From Hyphomicrobiales bacterium (lineage in GTDB: Bacteria > Pseudomonadota > Alphaproteobacteria > Rhizobiales > JAJFHB01), in assembly GCA_021775795.1 (NCBI GenBank), contig JAJFHB010000615.1:1-5760 (forward strand): DNA of 5,760 nt. Direction: 5' to 3'. The notes under the pieces were generated by a model, which saw nothing but the letters and a program-made list of their open reading frames with translations, ran no database searches and was not told the DNA's origin. Both the position numbers and the translations under genes were made by a program. This document shows positions 1 to 5,760 of this stretch, piece by piece. Position 1 is the first letter of the stretch; each line of letters begins with the position of its first letter.

Positions 1-1
1 C

Positions 2-1387
2 AGCTGGCAGGTAGCCGACCGGATACGCAAGTTGATGGTCGCCTATGAACCATATCAGGAAAGGCTTGCCCACAACGGACAGGTTCTTGAAGTCCGCTCC
101 GATGCTATGCCGGACGGCGGACTGGTGGTTACTTTTGCGGACATAACCGAAAGGGTCCTGGCGGCAGAAGCGCTGCAGGACGTCAATGAATCGCTTGAGC
201 AGCGTGTCAGCGAGCGCACGAATGAGCTTGTGGAGGTCAACCATGAGCTGGAACGCGCCAAAGCTTTGGCCGAGGCTGCAAACATTGACAAGACACGCTT
301 TCTTGCTGCCGCGAGCCACGACATTTTACAGCCGCTGAATGCAGCACGTCTTTACACCACAAGCCTTGTTGACCGCAGCAACGACCAGACCGAACGTAAT
401 CTTATCGGCAGTGTGGACTCCTCACTTGAGGCTGTGGAAGACATCCTTGTCACGCTCCTTGATATTTCCCGCCTTGATGCGGGCGCCATGAAGCCGGAGG
501 TCTCTGTCTTCCGGCTCGACGAACTTCTGCTTGCGCTGGTGAACGAGTTTGAGCCGGTTGCTCAGGAAAAGAATCTGGAGTTCAAGGTCGTGCCCTCACG
601 ACTGGTTGTGCGCTCAGACCGGCGGTTGCTCCGCCGTGTGCTGCAGAACCTGATATCAAATGCCATCAAGTATACGGACAGCGGCAGGGTTCTCATGGGC
701 TGCCGGCGCCGCGGTGCCACGGTGTCCGTGCAGGTGCATGACACGGGATGCGGTATTGCCAGCCGCGACCAACGGCTCATCTTCCGCGAGTTCAAGCGCC
801 TGAGGGAGGGCGAAAGCAAGGGACCGGGCCTTGGGCTTGGGTTATCGATTGTGGAACGTATCTGCAATGTCCTGGAGCACTCGATCTCCGTGACATCGAC
901 ACCTGAGGCCGGCTCTTCCTTTTCCATCAGCTTACCCGTGGCGGAGTTGCAGGCGGAGTTGCAAACAACAGCGGTTCCATCCGTGCCGCTTAGTGCCAAT
1001 CTCGAAGGGCTTTGTGTTCTGTGTGTCGACAATGAGCGAAAAATTCTCGACGGCATGAGTGCACTCCTGGGCGGCTGGGGGTGCAATGTTCTTGTGGCGG
1101 GCAACCTGTCGGAGGCTCAGGCAGCGGCAAATACGGATGGCGTGCGCGTCGACATGATCGTTGCGGATTATCATCTCGATGGCGAAGACGGCTTGTCCTT
1201 GATTGAACAATTGCGGCGCGAACTCGGCTGGGCACTGCCCGCTGCCCTGGTTACCGCCGACCACGATCATGCGTTGCGTGACCGAACACGCGAAATGGGC
1301 GTGAGCTACATGAACAAGCCGGTGAAACCTGCCGCCTTGCGTGCGGTCATGTCTCAGGCGCGTCTGAGGGCGGAAGCGGCGGAATAG
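2..1387 (+). CDS. Hybrid sensor histidine kinase (PAS - HisKA - HATPase_c - REC), 5'-truncated by the window edge
   Basis: This is a hybrid kinase that would autophosphorylate on His and pass the phosphate to its own receiver domain. The frame is open from nt 2 with no stop, so the TTG/ATG codons at 32-37 are probably internal and the N-terminus is off-window. Counting from the codon at nt 2, residues 1-52 are the end of a PAS domain (PAS_7-like, ending in FADITERV), followed by a predicted coiled coil at about 60-95. The H-box SHDILQPLNAARL carries the phosphoacceptor His106 (nt 317-319). The N-box has Asn220, the G1 box is HDTGCGI (246-252), and the G2 box is GPGLGLGLSIV (274-284). A receiver domain spans about 337-455, with Asp343 and Glu345 in the acidic pocket, phosphoacceptor Asp389 (nt 1166-1168), Thr418 and Lys439. 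All catalytic residues are present. No HPt domain follows, and the gene ends 48 bp from the convergent response regulator. The sensed signal and any membrane segments cannot be seen. Confidence 0.95.
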   Translation, partial: SWQVADRIRKLMVAYEPYQERLAHNGQVLEVRSDAMPDGGLVVTFADITERVLAAEALQDVNESLEQRVSERTNELVEVNHELERAKALAEAANIDKTRFLAAASHDILQPLNAARLYTTSLVDRSNDQTERNLIGSVDSSLEAVEDILVTLLDISRLDAGAMKPEVSVFRLDELLLALVNEFEPVAQEKNLEFKVVPSRLVVRSDRRLLRRVLQNLISNAIKYTDSGRVLMGCRRRGATVSVQVHDTGCGIASRDQRLIFREFKRLREGESKGPGLGLGLSIVERICNVLEHSISVTSTPEAGSSFSISLPVAELQAELQTTAVPSVPLSANLEGLCVLCVDNERKILDGMSALLGGWGCNVLVAGNLSEAQAAANTDGVRVDMIVADYHLDGEDGLSLIEQLRRELGWALPAALVTADHDHALRDRTREMGVSYMNKPVKPAALRAVMSQARLRAEAAE

Positions 1388-1435
1388 GCCCGCTGAAATC
1401 CTGGCCGAACTCAAATCCTATCAGCGAGAAACGCT
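1388..1435. other. Short convergent intergenic gap with a weak inverted repeat
   Basis: These 48 bp separate the 3' ends of the kinase (+) and the response regulator (-). A 6-bp inverted repeat, CGCTGA at 1391-1396 and TCAGCG at 1421-1426, flanks a 24-nt loop. Neither strand has a T-tract after it, so it does not qualify as an intrinsic terminator. Termination of both transcripts here is expected from the layout but is not shown by the sequence. Confidence 0.3.
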
Positions 1436-2104
1436 CTAACCGCCCGCATCGTCCGAGGCCTGCCACAGATCACCATCGATCCTGTTTGCAAGAATGACGG
1501 CCTGGGTTCGGCTGTCTACATCAAGTTTTTGAAGTATGGCAGACACGTGTGCCTTGACCGTGGCCTCGGAAACACTCAGCTCATAAGCGATCTGTTTGTT
1601 CAAGAGCCCCTGGCTCAACATCATGAGCACTCGAACCTGCTGCGGGGTCAGTGTCGAAAGTTTCGCTGCAAGCTGCGAATTCTCACTGTCCTGAGCGCCG
1701 CTAATGTCGATATCGGGCGGCACCCAGATGGATCCCTCCAGCACTTCCAATACGGCAGTGCGGATGTCATCGACCGCGGCCGATTTAGGAATGAACCCGC
1801 TTGCCCCAAAATCCAGAGACGTCCGTATGACATGCGGGTCATCATTCGCAGAAACAATAACGACCGGCACCGATCCATACTGCGCGCGCAAATACATGAG
1901 ACCTGAGAAACCCTGAACTCCCGGCATTTTCAGGTCGAGGAGGACGAGATCATATTTGTCATCGACCTCAAGAATGCCCACTGCTTCATCCAGCGAGCCG
2001 GCTTCTTCAACTGACAGATTATCAAGCGTGCCTTCGAGCGCCTGTTTCAGCGCATCACGAAAAAGCGGATGATCATCCGCTATGACTATTCGATAACTGG
2101 CCAT
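1436..2104 (-). CDS. Response regulator, NarL/FixJ family (REC + LuxR-type HTH)
   Basis: This is a complete 222-residue cytoplasmic transcription factor of typical family length. The receiver domain (about 5-125) has the acidic pair Asp10/Asp11, phosphoacceptor Asp57 in LVLLDLKMPG, Ser85 at the Thr/Ser switch position and Lys107 in the FIPKSA motif. The LuxR-type helix-turn-helix covers about 149-207, with the usual LTPQQ-VLMMLSQGLLNKQIA start and the recognition-helix region SEATVKAHVSAIL. Phosphorylation at Asp57 would be expected to promote dimerisation and DNA binding. The ATG at 2104 is the only reasonable start, because an in-frame TGA lies at 2122-2120. The best Shine-Dalgarno-like match, AAGGGG, is about 18 nt upstream, which is farther than usual. 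The gene faces the hybrid kinase and lies downstream of the HlyD gene on the same strand. It is a natural output partner for the kinase, but its targets are unknown. Confidence 0.95.
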   Translation of the reverse strand: MASYRIVIADDHPLFRDALKQALEGTLDNLSVEEAGSLDEAVGILEVDDKYDLVLLDLKMPGVQGFSGLMYLRAQYGSVPVVIVSANDDPHVIRTSLDFGASGFIPKSAAVDDIRTAVLEVLEGSIWVPPDIDISGAQDSENSQLAAKLSTLTPQQVRVLMMLSQGLLNKQIAYELSVSEATVKAHVSAILQKLDVDSRTQAVILANRIDGDLWQASDDAGG

Positions 2105-2119
2105 GTCGGTACCGATTGC

Positions 2120-2335
2120 TCACCCCTTGCAGCGATGTCGGGCCGCGTCTGTGCCGGCGCCACCCAGTACAAGTACCCCTTCAGCAAACGCTGAACATGC
2201 ACGAGACGACAACAAACTATACCCAATGTCTGAGATAATAGCCATTTCAGGAAAGTTTATTTGAAACGTCCCTCGGGAACCGCTGGACACACCAAAGTGG
2301 CGACCAGAGCGCTTCACGGTCAGATGGAAACGCAT
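2120..2335 (-). CDS. Doubtful 71-codon ORF overlapping the hlyD stop (TAATG)
   Basis: The ATG (2335-2333) overlaps the TAA stop of the HlyD gene by one base, giving a TAATG arrangement that could allow translational coupling. The frame runs to a TGA at 2122-2120, 15 bp before the response regulator start. The predicted protein is basic at its N-terminus, rich in Ser, Gly and Ala, and matches no domain I recognise. There is no clear signal peptide or membrane segment. It occupies almost the whole gap that should carry the response regulator's promoter, and its composition looks more like translated noncoding DNA. I list it only because of the start/stop overlap and think it is probably not a gene. 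Confidence 0.15.
   Translation of the reverse strand: MRFHLTVKRSGRHFGVSSGSRGTFQINFPEMAIISDIGYSLLSSRACSAFAEGVLVLGGAGTDAARHRCKG
2180..2195 (-). other. Small perfect hairpin upstream of the response regulator
   Basis: TTCAGC (2180-2185) and GCTGAA (2190-2195) form a perfect 6-bp stem with a 4-nt loop. A second short palindrome, GTACAAGTAC, lies at 2167-2176. If the response regulator is transcribed from the AT-rich stretch around 2216-2265, both would lie in its leader RNA. There is no T-tract, so it is not a terminator. A role in the leader is possible but unproven. Confidence 0.25.
2216..2265 (-). promoter_or_regulatory. Possible promoter region for the response regulator
   Basis: This is the most AT-rich part of the 230-bp gap upstream of the response regulator. 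Reading on the - strand, there are two -10-like hexamers: TATTAT (2240-2235) and TATAGT (2221-2216). A weak -35-like TTCAAA (2265-2260) is 19 bp from the first, which is longer than the usual 16-18 bp. The placement, about 110-160 bp upstream of the ATG, is plausible for a separate promoter, but the motif matches are poor. Confidence 0.25.
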
Positions 2336-3708
2336 TAGCGCTCAATGAATGCCAGGTCGATGGCCCGGAAGACGGGCTTCAACAGATAGCGCACCAGAGA
2401 TTTTGAGCCGGTTACAATCTCGGCGTTGACGACCATTCCCGGCAAGACCTGATGCTGCATGTCGCCAGAGCCCACGTAGTTGGTCGCCAGTTCGATGACC
2501 GCACGATAGTAGGGATCACCTTCTTCATTCTGAAATGTGCTGGCGGAGATGTGACGGACAATGCCTGAAAGCGAGCCGAAGCGGGCTGCATCAAATGTCG
2601 TCACCTTCACATCCGCATTATGGCCGATTTCGACATGGCCAATATCTGTGGGGTCAATGCGCACTTCTGCCACCAGTTCCTGGTCCATTGGCACGACCTG
2701 GGCCACAATCTCGCCGGGTCGAATGACCTGGCCAATGGCCGTTGGCACCAGTTCCTGAACAACTCCGCGGACCGGCGCAATCACCAGCAGGCGGGAAACG
2801 CGATCTTCCTGCTTAATGACACTTTGATCGAGTTCGGCAAGTTCGGCGGCCGCGACAGCCCGCTCTTCGGTAAGCGTATTTCGAAAATCCGTTTCGACCT
2901 CAAGCAGGTTAATCCGAGCTTCGTTGAGGCTCTCCTGGGCACTTTGCAACTCACCCCGAACCTCGATCGTGTCCGCGTTGGTGCGCTCGTAAGTGCGCTG
3001 GGAATCCAGGTAGACCGATCTGGAGACATACTGCTCTTCGAGGAGTTGCGCACGGATCTCCACCTGCTCACGGTCGATGCGTAACTGCGCCTCCAGGCTC
3101 TCCAACCGGGCGTGAAAGGCCTGCACTTCTGCAAAACGTTGCTCGACGCGCGAAATGAGGCTGTCTTTTTGCTGGTTGAGTTGCACAAGGGAGGATTGGT
3201 AGAGATCCATCTGATGCTGCACCAGTTCGGGGAACTCTGGGATCAACTCATCGAATTGCGGTTGTCTCCCTTCCAGACTGGCGCTCTGACGCTCAACCTG
3301 GAGCATGAGCGCCGCTACCCGGACCCGAACCTGGGCGAGATCACTACCTGCTGCTGCCGGCTGCAGGCGCACGAGAGGCGCGCCGGCCTCAACCACCTGC
3401 CCCTCTTCAACCAGAATTTCGGAAACAATGCCGCCTTCAAGATGCTGAAGCACCTGAACAGAACCAACAGGCTGCAGCTGGCCCGAAGCGATGGCAAGCT
3501 CGCGGATTTCGGTAATGGATGCCCAGATCACAAGAGCCGCTATCAAGCCGCTCGAGACGTATAACAAACGCGAGATCATGCCCGGAACACGCCCTTCCTC
3601 AAGCATGAACGGCAGCGATAATCGCCGCGGCAGATTCTCTGAGCGCTTACTCTGCGTCACCCTGATACTCACAAACCCGACTAACCTAAACCCAGTTAAT
3701 TTGTACAC
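2335..3708 (-). CDS. HlyD-family periplasmic adaptor (membrane fusion protein) of a type I secretion system
   Basis: This protein would link the inner-membrane ABC exporter to a TolC-like outer-membrane channel. At 457 residues from the GTG at 3708 it has the usual family length. A cytoplasmic N-terminal stretch is followed by one membrane helix (about 46-65), then the first half of the lipoyl-like domain (78-118, containing QHLEGGIVSEILVEEGQVV). A long coiled-coil hairpin (about 124-302) follows, then the second lipoyl half (IAPVRGVVQEL onward, 310-340), a beta-barrel region, and a conserved end (LPGMVVNAEIVTGSKSLVRY, then a terminal ER). It appears intact. The start is uncertain: the GTG at 3708 has no Shine-Dalgarno sequence and directly abuts an inverted repeat. 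GTG codons at 3672 and 3660, or the ATG at 3606, are alternatives that keep the membrane helix. It lies 112 bp downstream of the ABC gene on the same strand, so the two are probably co-transcribed. Confidence 0.95.
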   Translation of the reverse strand: MYKLTGFRLVGFVSIRVTQSKRSENLPRRLSLPFMLEEGRVPGMISRLLYVSSGLIAALVIWASITEIRELAIASGQLQPVGSVQVLQHLEGGIVSEILVEEGQVVEAGAPLVRLQPAAAGSDLAQVRVRVAALMLQVERQSASLEGRQPQFDELIPEFPELVQHQMDLYQSSLVQLNQQKDSLISRVEQRFAEVQAFHARLESLEAQLRIDREQVEIRAQLLEEQYVSRSVYLDSQRTYERTNADTIEVRGELQSAQESLNEARINLLEVETDFRNTLTEERAVAAAELAELDQSVIKQEDRVSRLLVIAPVRGVVQELVPTAIGQVIRPGEIVAQVVPMDQELVAEVRIDPTDIGHVEIGHNADVKVTTFDAARFGSLSGIVRHISASTFQNEEGDPYYRAVIELATNYVGSGDMQHQVLPGMVVNAEIVTGSKSLVRYLLKPVFRAIDLAFIER

Positions 3709-3729
3709 AAACGATTAGCTCAATCGTTT
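3709..3729. promoter_or_regulatory. Operator-like perfect inverted repeat directly before the hlyD start
   Basis: AAACGATT (3709-3716) and AATCGTTT (3722-3729) form a perfect 8-bp inverted repeat with a 5-nt spacer. It ends exactly at the annotated GTG start of the HlyD gene, where a ribosome binding site would be expected. It could be a dimeric regulator site or, in RNA, a hairpin affecting translation of hlyD. No T-tract follows on either strand, so a terminator is unlikely. The inverted repeat is plain in the sequence; its function is inferred. Confidence 0.45.
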
Positions 3730-3753
3730 CAAATTAAATCTGATGCTACTCAA

Positions 3754-3770
3754 TGATGTTTAAAGCATCA
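3754..3770. repeat. Imperfect palindrome in the ABC-hlyD intergenic region
   Basis: TGATG (3754-3758) and CATCA (3766-3770) flank a TTTAAAG centre. A second copy of TGATGC at 3741-3746 can also pair with GCATCA at 3765-3770, so two mutually exclusive stems are possible. The surroundings are AT-rich. This could be part of a regulatory site or chance structure. Confidence 0.25.
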
Positions 3771-3780
3771 CTAATGTGGG

Positions 3781-3793
3781 AATTGCGGCAATT
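3781..3793. repeat. 13-nt perfect palindrome AATTGCGGCAATT
   Basis: AATTGC and GCAATT form a perfect 6-bp inverted repeat around a single central base. It lies 28 bp beyond the ABC gene stop codon, in the same gap as the other palindromes. A one-base centre cannot form an RNA hairpin loop, so if it is functional it would be as a protein-binding site on DNA. Confidence 0.25.
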
Positions 3794-3820
3794 TGGGCAC
3801 AAGGCTTGATCAGCGGGTCG

Positions 3821-5760
3821 TCACGCGGCATCCAGGATGAGCGGCAGCACCTGATCTGGAGCAGCATCATGGATGATCTGCCCCTGCTCCACATACAACA
3901 CCCTGTCGGCAAGTTTCATGTGACTGGGGCGGTGGGTCACCATGATTATAGTCGCCTGGCCCCGCAGAGATTCCAACTTTTGGAGGAGGCCGGCCTCGCC
4001 TTCTCTGTCGAGGTTATTGGCGGGTTCATCAAGCAGTATGATTTGTGCCTGCTTGACGAAGGCGCGGGCCAGCATTAGCCGTTGTTTCAGGCCGTCTGGC
4101 ATTTGCCGCTGAAATTCCGTGTTCAAGCGGGTTGCACGACCTTCTGGCAGCGCATCGGCATAATCGTCGACGCGGGCGTCACGGCAGGCCTGCTCAATTT
4201 CCTGGTCCGTGGCTGTGGGATGAGCAAGCCTGATATTCTGATCGACCGTGCCATGAAAGAAGGTCATTTTCTGAGGCACAACTGCAATCGCGTTACGCAA
4301 CTCGCTCACATCGATTTGGCGCGAATCCAGACCATCGATCTGCACCGTCCCGGCCTGGGGCTGGTAGAGCCCTGATAAGATTTTCAGGATGGTGGACTTG
4401 CCGGCGCCACTTGGACCGGTAATAGCGATGAACTGGCCCGGCTTGACGTCCACGCTAACGCCCATCAAGGCGGGCTCGGAACGAGGTGTATAGCGAAAAC
4501 CAACACGTGCCATGGTGATGGCGCCGCTGAACGAACGATAGAACGATGGAAGCTGGCCGGGATTGCGCTCAAGGCGTAGGCGCATCAAGGCGTTAATCTG
4601 CTGAAATGTCTGCACAACCTGACTCAATCGGTTGAGCGTGAGAAAGGCAGAGTTCAAAGGAGACAACACCCGCCAGATAAGTGCCATTACGGCGATAAGA
4701 GCACCAACCGTCAACTCTCCCTGCATGACCAGCAAGGTTCCGATCCAGACAGTTGCGACGCCCGCCGCCATGACAAATGCCTGAGACAATGTCTGGATCA
4801 CGAGATTGAGTTGCTGCGAGCGGAACTGGCGCGTGATCGATGTGTTGAGCATCTGCCGGTAACGATGGTGCCAGACCTGCTCACAATTGTTGTCGCGCAA
4901 GGCACGATGCTTCGACAACAACTCGATGAGGAAATTCTGCTGCTTCGAACGCGCCTCGCCTGTGGTGCTCACGTGTACTTTTGTGAGCGGCACCGTCACC
5001 ACAGCCATTATCGCATAGAGAACGATGAGCGCGATGGCGACCCAGGCGACAGGGCCGCCGATGAATATGATGGCGACCAGAAAGATGATTATGAAAGGGA
5101 TATCAAGCGCCGTTGAGGCAATGGATCCGGTGAAAATATCCCTTATGCCTTCAAACTGCTTGATGCGGGTAATCTGTGAACCGATCGGCGCCCGCTCTGT
5201 CATGTTGATAGGCAGATGTAACAACTGCTGAAAGGCGACAGCGCCAATAAGCGCCTCACATCTCGCGCCAAAGAACGCCATGGCGCGGGCGCGCACCATG
5301 CGCAAAGCCAAATCAGCCAAAACAATAATGCAGATGCCGAACAGGAAGTAATAAAGCGATTCATGTGATCGCGTGCCGATGACCTTGTCGTAGACATTCA
5401 TCGTGTAAATCGGGACAGCCAGGGCAAATAAGTTGATCAGAAATGAAATGGCCAGCAACTGCCACAGCAGCGTCCTGAACTTGCGAACCAGGATTGACAT
5501 CCAGCCGTGTTTCTGGATTTTCGCCTGATCCTCTTCAACAGCTGCCTCATTGATGAGATAGGCCGTACCTTTCGTATCATCAGCTGTGACGACGGTTTCG
5601 GCCCGGCCAATGGATCTGTAGGCGTGAAGATCATTGTCCTCACGGTCCAGCAGCACCAGGATTTCACCCTCACTCGTCTCAAAAAGACAAGGCAGGACGG
5701 CTTCACTGATGGCTGACAGAGTGAGTGACCGCGGATGCGTTTCAAAATTCAATCGCGCCA
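3821..5760 (-). CDS. Type I secretion ABC transporter (C39-like remnant - six-helix TMD - NBD), 5' end probably off-window
   Basis: This is an inner-membrane ATPase/permease that would power one-step protein export with the HlyD adaptor. Numbered from the TTG at 5752, residues 1-75 resemble the second half of a C39-like domain. The position of the peptidase His is not His (GEILVLL, 29-35), so it would be non-cleaving. Six membrane helices follow (about 97-116, 133-150, 212-231, 234-256, 323-345, 348-368). The nucleotide-binding domain (about 410-643) has Walker A GPSGAGKST (446-454), Q-loop Gln494, Walker B IILLDEP with catalytic Glu576, D-loop NNLD and H-loop His607. The signature is unusual: MPDGL (551-555) in place of LSGGQ. 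The TTG at 5752 is unlikely to be the start, because the frame stays open to the edge (Arg, Ala, then an NTG codon at 5759-5761). The NTG could be an ATG start or a Leu, and the partial C39-like domain favours a longer protein. It is upstream of hlyD on the same strand. Confidence 0.93.
   Translation of the reverse strand, partial: ARLNFETHPRSLTLSAISEAVLPCLFETSEGEILVLLDREDNDLHAYRSIGRAETVVTADDTKGTAYLINEAAVEEDQAKIQKHGWMSILVRKFRTLLWQLLAISFLINLFALAVPIYTMNVYDKVIGTRSHESLYYFLFGICIIVLADLALRMVRARAMAFFGARCEALIGAVAFQQLLHLPINMTERAPIGSQITRIKQFEGIRDIFTGSIASTALDIPFIIIFLVAIIFIGGPVAWVAIALIVLYAIMAVVTVPLTKVHVSTTGEARSKQQNFLIELLSKHRALRDNNCEQVWHHRYRQMLNTSITRQFRSQQLNLVIQTLSQAFVMAAGVATVWIGTLLVMQGELTVGALIAVMALIWRVLSPLNSAFLTLNRLSQVVQTFQQINALMRLRLERNPGQLPSFYRSFSGAITMARVGFRYTPRSEPALMGVSVDVKPGQFIAITGPSGAGKSTILKILSGLYQPQAGTVQIDGLDSRQIDVSELRNAIAVVPQKMTFFHGTVDQNIRLAHPTATDQEIEQACRDARVDDYADALPEGRATRLNTEFQRQMPDGLKQRLMLARAFVKQAQIILLDEPANNLDREGEAGLLQKLESLRGQATIIMVTHRPSHMKLADRVLYVEQGQIIHDAAPDQVLPLILDAA

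Noticed and set aside
32..37. TTG/ATG at 32-37 as the start of the hybrid kinase
   Set aside because: The frame is open back to nt 2, and a start here would cut into the PAS domain, leaving only its last strands.
562..1414. Long - strand ORFs (180 and 160 codons) opposite the kinase
   Set aside because: They overlap the HATPase and REC domains of the kinase, whose motifs are intact, and their translations are Arg/Ser/His-rich without recognisable domains.
1391..1426. Inverted repeat CGCTGA/TCAGCG between the convergent genes as a bidirectional terminator
   Set aside because: The stem is only 6 bp with a 24-nt loop, and there is no T-tract on either strand.
1529..1906. 125-codon + strand ORF opposite the response regulator
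   Set aside because: It is a shadow of the intact REC-HTH frame and has no recognisable domain.
3112..3564. 150-codon + strand ORF opposite the HlyD gene
   Set aside because: It is antisense to a clearly conserved HlyD coding frame and shows no domain; it is a shadow frame of the coiled-coil region.
4075..4125. Frameshift as an explanation for the altered ABC signature
   Set aside because: Codons on both sides (TEF before, KQRLMLARAF and Walker B after) stay in one frame, so a pair of compensating indels would be needed.
5750..5752. TTG at 5752 as the start of the ABC transporter
   Set aside because: The frame remains open to the window edge, there is an NTG codon three codons upstream, and the visible N-terminus looks like the middle of a C39-like domain.

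Overview
The window is probably from an alphaproteobacterium of moderate GC content. This is inferred from the style of the proteins: a PAS_7-like/HisKA/HATPase/REC hybrid kinase with an 'AAASHD-LQPLNAARL' H-box, paired with a LuxR-type response regulator, and a type I secretion ABC protein plus HlyD adaptor. No rRNA, tRNA, CRISPR or insertion sequence is visible, and the organism cannot be named from this sequence.

Layout. On the + strand, nt 2-1387 hold the 3' part of a hybrid sensor histidine kinase whose N-terminus lies off the left edge. Facing it on the - strand, and separated by 48 bp, is a complete NarL/FixJ-type response regulator (2104-1436). A 230-bp gap (2105-2334) follows, holding possible promoter elements, a small hairpin and one doubtful 71-codon ORF. 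Next on the - strand come an HlyD-family membrane fusion protein (3708-2335) and, 112 bp upstream of it, a type I secretion ABC transporter (3821 to the right edge). The ABC frame is still open at the edge, so its 5' end is probably outside the window. The gap between the ABC and HlyD genes (3709-3820) is AT-rich and holds several short palindromes, one of them directly against the annotated HlyD start.

How the parts may work together. The ABC protein and HlyD would form the inner-membrane and periplasmic parts of a one-step exporter, with a TolC-like outer-membrane protein encoded elsewhere. Substrates of such systems are typically RTX-type proteins or adhesins; none is visible here. The kinase and response regulator form a plausible signalling pair that may control the exporter or its cargo, but this rests on proximity only.

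The most notable observation is in the ABC protein. Its Walker A, Q-loop, Walker B glutamate and H-loop are intact, but the ABC signature (LSGGQ) reads MPDGL and the X-loop before it is also altered. This suggests it works as half of an asymmetric heterodimer, with a partner ABC subunit probably encoded just beyond the right edge. The rest of the window looks like ordinary secretion and signalling genes.
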